The position numbers and the translations under genes were made by a program. Source: Syngnathus acus (lineage: Eukaryota; Chordata; Actinopteri; Syngnathiformes; Syngnathidae). From it: a stretch of 64,000 bases of DNA. The DNA is taken from contig NC_051098.1 of assembly GCF_901709675.1 (NCBI RefSeq), positions 12,927,918 to 12,991,917 on the forward strand, given 5' to 3'. The notes beneath the pieces were generated by a model that was not told where the DNA came from, searched no databases, and saw nothing but the letters and a program-made list of their open reading frames with translations. Positions 49,835-58,800 of the stretch are shown here, piece by piece (within the stretch, counting starts at the first letter, position 1; each line of letters begins with the position of its first letter).

Positions 49835-52800
49835 TTAAGCCTTATCCCTAAGGGTGGATACATCTAACACACCCACTCTCTTAACATCCCGCCTGAAGAA
49901 GTCATGTAATGGAATAAAGACGTTTTAAGAGGACAGGAAAAAGACAGGGAACATTAACCGAGCTGTGATGAGCTGTGCTGCTCTTTGTTAAAAATCAGAT
50001 TTTATTATCAGCCGCCACGGCAAATACCCAGAGTTTATTTGCGCAATATGTCCTTGTTTACTTACTTGCCGAGCGCGAAGCACTCCAGTCTGACGGTGAC
50101 GCCTCTGGCAGCCAACACCGAGGTGGGGAAGTGCACCTCAATTTTGGGCTCGTATTCACCCATGATACCTGGAAAAGGTTAAGGAAGAGAAAGCGCGGGG
50201 ATTAAGATAATGGCTGGATTCCGAATCACGAAAGAGCGCTGTTTTATAGTGCTGCTTGAATGTGTGGTGAGCAGAGAGAGCACTTCATAATGTTTGTAAA
50301 TATTAAGCATCTGGGTCAATCCAAATATTTCATCAATCTGGTTTGTGGATGTTATTTTCTCACAGGTGAGCGCTTAAAACGTCCGTTTGGGTTGTCGTTG
50401 AGTCAGAAGTAAACAGCTAGCATGCTAGCTAACGTCAGCTGTATGGCGTCAGGGACGAAGCTCAGTTTCATTTGGGGATTTCAGCTGAAAATATCTGTAC
50501 AATAAATGTATCTCGTCAAAAGATGTCTGTCTTTTCTTTCAACCATCCATTTCTACTGATCGCACTTTATTAAACGTGGCCTGGTTCTAACATCCAAGAG
50601 GATAATTGCACTTTCCACTTTATCTCCACAACGTCCTTTTTGCACCCGGTGCTTTGTTTTGAGAAGGGTAATCGACCTCGGCACGTGCGTTGGATATTTT
50701 CGCAGAGGTGTAGCGCATTAACGCCGGCCTGAGTTAGTCGTGTTAAACGGTAGCCGAGGAAGGCGCCATTAAGATGACGTACTAACACAATGTGCGAATG
50801 TAGGCCGGGATAACCAATCTGCTCGACAATCCGCATTGCCGGCCGATAAGGTGCTATCAGTCCAGCTAAGTGGCGACATGACGAATGGCACGCCCCCTCC
50901 ACTCGCACTCGAGGAAGGACCGGGCGTCCTTTTGTTTATTTGCCAAGCGCTTAAGGCGGCCATTAATATCCATTGGCGATCATGTCACCCCGTACGGCTT
51001 CCAGCTCATTTGGATAAAAACAACAACAACCTCTACCAGTATTTACTCATACCGATACCTAGTACCGATACCTCTCATTTCGTTTAACACAATGACAAAA
51101 AAAATGTGAACTAAGTCTTCTTTCGAACACAAACGATGATTCACTGATGTGTAAAACTGCCACAGTACGGCGCCACCTATTGCCTAGGAGCACTTACTAG
51201 ACGTCAGGTTTTGTTAACCTTATATATTGGTGTCTGTTATATGCAAAATAAGACTGGTATTGGATTGATACTGATACCTGGTATCGGTAGTGGCCCATCC
51301 CTTTGGTGCGCCGAATCCCCCCCCCACCATTTTCTGTATAAGTACTCATTTCATTCTACATGCGCAATCATGGTCTCAAAGTAATACATTTGTATTGTTT
51401 CATTTCTTGCCTCTATCACATATTTTAAAAATCATATAAATTCAATCTGCGGGCCTCAGCCTTGATGGGAATCAAAGAGATAATGCGAGAAGCAGGTGTG
51501 AGGCGAGAGCATTATCAGCCGTCATTGCGACGGCGCTTAACGTCTGCGGTCAGATTGGGCAAGGTCGAAATGCTTTTTTCTCCTCTGTTGCTTTGTTCGA
51601 CTGTCGATCGAAAAAAAATATGAAAAGACATGACATGAATATTACCTAATAGTGTCGATAGCACTTACGCTGTTCCGTTAAATTCAGGTATGACACGACA
51701 ATTCAGGTATGACATGACAGTTTCACAACTACTCTAAATGACTCAGTAGCCTGCAATAAATTTTACGTCGAGGATAAAGAATGGGCGCATTCGTCTTTGT
51801 CCAACGGGTTGTTTTGATAGCATAAAAGTCAAGCTAACTTTTGATTACACTGTGCTTTGTCAAAATGGGTACAGAATTGACAGTAGAAATTCATTTTAAC
51901 TTTTGTACTGGACCACGTTTCAGAATCTGTCGTTTATTCAATACTTCTCCAAATGTTTTTGGGTTTTTTTACGTTCAGGTGCTGCAAAGATAAGATCTGT
52001 CGGCACACCCTGCTGGAGATGGCATGCGAGCTGACGATCAATGGCGTCCAGCGGGCCGTAATAGAGCCCAGATGCTTGTTTGGATTAAGAGCCTTGGTTA
52101 CGGCTGACAACAGTGGGCTGCACACACACACACGACACAACACGCAAACAGCAGTTTCGGAGCGTAGACTGTGTAATCACTTTTAGCGAGACACAGATTG
52201 CGCCGTGCGATTGGTCGCCACCCGTGACCGACGCGCCAGCATTTGGACCCGTCTGTCGTGAGGTGTGCCAAAGCAATTTTCCCCATTTTAAAATTGGGAC
52301 GCGCAATATGGCAGAGGGCTGCATGAGGCCACCGAGGGGGGTGGGGGCGGGGGATGTGATTTGGGCTCGCTCGAGGTGTGCGGGTGGTGGTGCGGGGCTT
52401 GCTTTGGCATTACGGACTTTCATTTGGAAATCTAAACTCTGTCATGTTTGCTCATAAATGGATTCGTCAAAATAAGTGTAAACGTGCGTTTGGTTGATTT
52501 TTGAATTTGTTGTCATTTAAAACATGGATCAGAAAGCGGCCGACTGACTGCAAGCATGTTGGCAGAGTTATGCATCTGCAGGTGCCGCAGCTAAGATTCA
52601 GCAAAGCCTCAGCAAATCATTTTGGAAAAGGTTAAAGAATTCAACTTTTTTTTTCCTGGAGGCTATCCAATAATGTCATGATTTAATAATGTCGTAATGT
52701 AATGAAGCTGCGAGCCGACGTCGTCGTGTGCTTCCCAGGCATGAAGGCCCTTTTACCTCCATCACCTGGGGACCGCCGCAAAGCCTCGACGGGCTCCCGT

Positions 52801-55800
52801 GAGGAGGCGTGCTGGACGAGGATGCGAGGCTTCAGGAGCCCACAGGTGGATTGTAACACACGCGCATGGCTCAGCCCCTGGAGGGGGCGTTATTTTAGAG
52901 CCACGTATTCCCGAGGTCTGTATCAAAAATAATTGGATGAAGTTGGATAAAATAGTGATATTTCTGTCCAGAACAAATGTACTTTTTGTTTATTACAGAT
53001 GCTATTTTAGTATGTGTAATTCACATTATAGCGAGCTATATTTATTTTTGTACAGGTATTTATTTCGACATATTTTTATTTTATTGTATTTTACATTTTT
53101 ATTTTATATATATATATTTTTTAATTGCATTTATTTCTGTCATAATATAATATCGACGATCAAAGGTCTCACCGTCTGTCCTGAGCGTGAGCGGCGTGGG
53201 CGGGCTGAGCACGCGGGCATTGGTGGCCGTGTTCTTGAGCAGGCAGATGTAGCTGCCCACGTCCGAAGGCTGCACCTTGGACACGTAAAGGTTGCCCGTC
53301 ATCTGCGAGATGAAGCGGCGGCTGTCCTCGGCCACGAAGGACGGGAACTCGTTGAACACCCAACTGTAGATGATCTCTGCCACACAATAGCCACAGACCC
53401 ATGTTTTATTCCATATCCTGCTTCTATAAAAATATATATTATATATGTATATTGCAGCCCGGCCCGGCGGGAATACCCCAAAACGTCCAATTGCTCACTC
53501 TGAGGCTTGGTTGAGCCTTAGTTATCAAAAATGGTCTCAAACTCGCAAAGAAGGAAGTGCAAACAACAATATCAGAAACGCTTCCAGGAGCATCGCACCT
53601 CCGGGGAATGTGAATGCTTGAACGTTTACCGAAACCAACAATGCTCTCGAACTTTCTATATGAGATAAGACGGACTTGTGATACATCGCAAAGCTTTTCC
53701 AGGGGATAGTCGAATAAAAACGCGGCTTATCTTGTATAATCAAGAGTTGGATTATAACTCTGTGGAAATGGCAACATACAAATTCAGGTTTGGTTGCGGC
53801 CATGTTTGCATTGCTTATTATTTTTTACATTCAAAATGTTCTTTAAAAAACTGCCTGTGCTGTGAATTCATTTACTTGAAATCATAATCAAATACACTTA
53901 AATAGACTTAAAAGGGCGAGAAAACAAAAGTCAGCAATTTGGATGCGTTATGGGTCACCACTCGAGAGCGAGAGGTGCGCGTCGGCGATTCAAAGTGAAA
54001 CATATTTCAAAATGAATAAAGTGCCGTGTCAGCGTCGATCGCATCTGGAGACACTTGAACTCAATTCGATGCTTGAAGCTTAACAAGGTGGCGTTTTAAT
54101 CGGCTAAACGGACTATTTGATAAAGGGATGGAGGGAGGGATTAGCCCGTCGGTTTACACACGTGCACACCACCTCTCCCACGCGCGTGCGCACTTATTTC
54201 TGCTTGGTTAGTAAATCTTCCTGCTGAAAGTGCAATAAAAGTCTCGTCGCCACCATAATGCAAGGTCATTTTGCCATCGTCTCTGATCAATATCGCCGTA
54301 AATCCGCCAAGCTGACCTAATTGAAGGCTTTTTTTGTCACCATACCAGACATGCAAGCTTTACATCCAATAGAATGGGCAATGGTTTGTTTACACGGGCT
54401 GAGATCCTTTGTGGTTCGCTCACTTGAATTAGTAGTAGTGGCAAAATCAAATCTGCATTGATCCATCTCATGTGATATGAGCCCCGTGTCTGTAACCAAT
54501 CCGGCTGGACAGAAAAATCACTGAGGACGTCCTGCCGCTGCCGTCTCCTGTTGTTATGCTCTGACCGCTCTAAAAAGAAACAGCTCCGTTCATAGAAAAG
54601 GCTCTAATGGTGCACTGACAAAGCGCGCCGCTCGGTGAGCCACGTGATAGCGGGTCTAACAGAGAGATGTGGAACAAAAAATATTTTAGTGGTCAGCTCG
54701 GTCTGAAAGATAGAAAAACGAGTCAAATAAAATGTATTTATAAATTATAAAAAAATAATATTATACATATATACATATACTACATGCTTTTATTTTGAAG
54801 GTCTGACGTTTAACAGGATGTGTTGCGCAGAAAATATTGCTTTACATGAAATGTGGTGCAAAAAAAAAAACTTTGGCGACACCTTTTTAGAGAACGTCAT
54901 TATTCGGTAAGCCTCGCTGGATGGTGTCAAAAAAAAATTGCTTCTGGAAGTGCGAACGGGGGCTGAAGAGTACTCTGCAAGCACTCCCACTGGACCGACG
55001 TATCTGAGTGAGTCACTCTCACTGACAAGAGCGTGCATTAGAGGACGGGTCGAGCCAGATATGCTTTTACACACCGAGCGATGTTGCCTTTCGTTGCTAA
55101 TGATCCTGCAAATTGCCTCCCCGGGATGCCGGGTTCTGCCGCATGCTCGGATAGGCCGCTGCGAGGGAAGCTGAGCCGTGGGGAAAAGAGGACCTCATCC
55201 CCTCCAAAACTGGAATGAAACTAAAGTACCCCGCTGGTAGTTTTTTGTTCAATATTTGTAGTGTTAAATGACGGCCGAGGCCAAGTTCCAGTAAATCAAG
55301 CGACTCTCTTACCTGGAGAATGCGGCGGCGGCGTGCACATGAGCACCACACCTTGGCCTTCACGCACCGAGACGCCGCCCCTGGTTTTTGCGCTAAACTC
55401 TCCGATGTCTGCAACACACAAACAAAGAGCGTCATTAACGAGTGTCCGTCCATCTGTCGCAGCAGCCGTCGTCATTGGATTGTGCAATCACAAAATTCTT
55501 GGGTATTGTGATTTACTAGGAATAGAGTATTAAAAAACGATAACCTAAAAACGATTTATTTACTAAAAATATTTGTTCATCTGTCTATGCCCGTGACAGG
55601 CAGAACAATTGTGTTTGTTTAATGGTGTGCGATGAGATTCTCCATGTCAAACTCGGATAAAAGGTTGAGAATCATCTTTTAACCGTACGGTGTAATGTTG
55701 CAGAAAGCACACCCACAAACAATAAAGGACACGAAGATGTCATCGGTGCGGCGATGACACGAGCTTGCCCTTGCGGCGCCGCAAAGCTTCAATCAAGCGA

Positions 55801-58800
55801 CGGAAGGTCTTCTCCTCTTTACCTCCCGTTGATTTCCCAGCGTCGGACTAAACTCCGCGTGTGGCTTCTCGGCGCTCATCTGGCCGCTTGCCGTCTCCGA
55901 CCTAGAGACGCTTGATCCCCCGTAATCATGCCTCATTTGCTCCGCGCGACGAGTATCGATCGGAGGCGCTAACGACCCGTCGCCGTCGTCGCGCTTGATA
56001 GACGAGCGGCTGTCAACTCTGCTCGTCTCGGAAAGCCACGCGTAAATCCCCGTTTATTGCTCATCGGGGCTTTAATGGACTAAGAAGGTGGCGATATGAC
56101 CGGAATGAGGTCGTCTTGCGATCGTAAAGGTTAGTGCGCGTCAGCGGCGTGATCAACAGTATACGGTAATATACAAGCGCGGTAATTACAAGGCTACAAC
56201 ACAACTGCTGCACTTGCAAGACCAGATGGGGTGCACGCCGCTATAAATAGCCCACATGCTGTGGAGTCGGTCCGGTCCTAATTTAATGAATATTGAATGG
56301 ACCTGAATGGGAGCGGGTCTCCCACTGGCAGAGCACGATAACGCGGCCGTCAGAAGCAGAAGCATTGTAGCTCGGAATATCCAATCACTGCAATGGGAAA
56401 ACATCTGCGGGCGATGCATTTTTGTTATTCGGGCCTCGGCAAAAACCGGTCTGTGTTACCTGGCATAAAGACGCATTGTAAGTAGCCTTAATGACCGGCG
56501 CTACATTTGCATATGAAACAAACGTTTTCCACGATTGGGTTTTGCACTTCGATATTGCACAGTGGAAAACGCACGATCGTCATTTCACTACAACGTATTA
56601 CGAGCAGCGGGAAAACCGAGTTGCAGCAAAGTGGAAGCTGTGAGGGATGAAAGTCAATGAATCGGGAAAATTCATTTATTCAGCGGTTTGAAGATGAAAT
56701 TAAGGGTATCAAAATTAAAATTTGTCAAAAATTACTTTAATATCGATTAATCGTTTAGAACCATTAAAATGGCCCAAATCATCGGATTTTAGCCCCTCGA
56801 CGGTAGATTTTCTTTGATTTCAGCAATTTGTCATGAAAGCAGATTGAGAGTTGAAGCTGAAGCCCCGACGCAATTATCAATTTCAAAAACGCTGGCGAAG
56901 ACAAGACATTATTCGATTAATCGATGATCAATAATCACTGGTGACGGTGGAAAAAGAAGCAATCCACGTGTTCCAGTTCCTCCACTGTGTGAGACGTATA
57001 AAAAAAAAAGAAAAATCCCTCTCGATCCATTTTCAGAACTAGTTTGCAGAAGGCGATGGGGGCATCTGCAAACGAGTTATGAACCAATCAATATTCATGA
57101 CTTTTTTTTTTTTTTTTAATAATGCAGCAACCATGGCGCGGTCGTTAAGAACTCGTCCGACATTACAAGTCAACATATGTCCGCATGAATGTTTAAAATG
57201 GCCGTGACGCAACTGGCGGCAAATAGCAGCAGGTGCTTGATGCTAATTAGCTTCGGCGGGCTTCAATCAGAAAGCATTAACGTAAGCGGTCGTTTCTGAC
57301 TGATAGCCGCATTCCTGAGTGGATTGCAACTCCCACGGCTCCGAGCTAATCACCACTTGTCATTTACAAAAAAAAAAAAAAAAAAAAAAAAAAAAACAGA
57401 CCCAGTCTGGCACCATTGACATAAAGTAAATAATCTTTCAATTCACTCGAAGGTGATTGAGACAAACATACGGCCTCAATACGCAGATGGAGGAAAGCTG
57501 GGGCTGAGTTGAGTGCCTTCAAAGCAGCCCAAGTGCGACTGGGAGCTCCGACAAAAAAAAAAAAAAAAAAAAAGGCTGAGAGCAGAACATCTTTTTGCAG
57601 GCAGCGTGACTGAAGCGTTCCCGGCGCCCTCCGGCTGCCGCTTGGCCGGTGAGCCGTCACTTGAGAGGTGCCGCGCAGCCTTTACCTGACCCAGCAAAAA
57701 TTCTGCTAGCTAGACTCGACCCGCCGTAACCCGCGTGGAGCAGTTGAGGCGTTCCTTCTGAGAAGGTCACGCTTCTCTTCCACTGCCGAAGAATTGGAAA
57801 GTGTACTTTGCTACATTGGCTGCTGAATTTGTGAAAAATATAGATATTTGGGAAGAGGAGCTTAATAAATACAACTCAGATGGTAAGAAGATCTTTGTAT
57901 GTCTTGGGAGGAGCCAGATTTAGCCTGGGTTGCTAGCGGAAGTTATGGAGTCTGGAATTTTGGCAAAGACAAAAACCAGGCAGCGCTCGTCAAATGTTGC
58001 CTTTCACTGTGAAAACGCAACTTTATAACAAGTTCTTGTACAAATAGTCCGTCCCCACATAAAAGGAAAATAATGTCAGCAAAGTTCTTTGCACGTATTC
58101 CAGAATATGACCCAAACGTGATTGCCACATTTCTGCACAGTGCACTAAAAGCTATTTGGTCCAATGAAAGCGCCAAATGCTCTTTTGGCCTGAAGAAGAA
58201 ATGGCTTTTTAAGAAAAGACCTCACTTGCCTCCTCTTCTTTCTTTCCCCTCTGTGCACATAGTTCCAGGCTAATTGAGCCATTTGTTTCTTCGCTCTCTC
58301 CTCCCGCAAGTCCAACACACCCTCCAGGCTCACCAATGAGGTCGTTATGGTCTTTGCTCGTAAAAACAGACTCTTTGGGTTTTGTTTTTTTACTCACATG
58401 CAAATTGTAGATGAGCATCCCGACTCAGAACGGTGCCAAAGTTGTTCCGGGCGCGGCACTGGTACGTCCCGAAGTCGGCTTTCTTGCTGACGTTGGCGAT
58501 GATCAAGTTGCCCTCGGCCAGCCTGTAGCGCAAATCCGCCCCGGTGTCCACTTGCGTGCCGTTGACGTACCAGCTGCGGGTGAAAGCACAAGTTGGTGTC
58601 CGCAGCGTGCCTTCTGACAACGAGGCAGAAAATTGCGATGACCTGTACGCGGGCGGTGGGTTCCCTCGCGCCTCGCAGTGCAGCATCACTTTGTTGTCAC
58701 CACCGCCGCCGCCGTCCAATGGGAAAATCACGTCGTCGGGCTCCTGGATGAAAACGGGCCCGAATTCTTCGCTCTCTATGTAGACAAGACGGAAGTACAC

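Larger units (their letters stand above)
47699..50065 (-). other. cntn5 intron 6
   Basis: A 2.4-kb intron splitting Ig3. It holds a dispersed repeat copy (48297-48402) and the large compound CA/CCACACACA array (49645-49828). Confidence 0.8.

Noticed and set aside
52799-53503. 234-codon plus-strand open frame
   Set aside because: It is the antisense shadow of cntn5 exon 5 plus AT-rich intron sequence. The minus strand carries the conserved Ig2 coding sequence.
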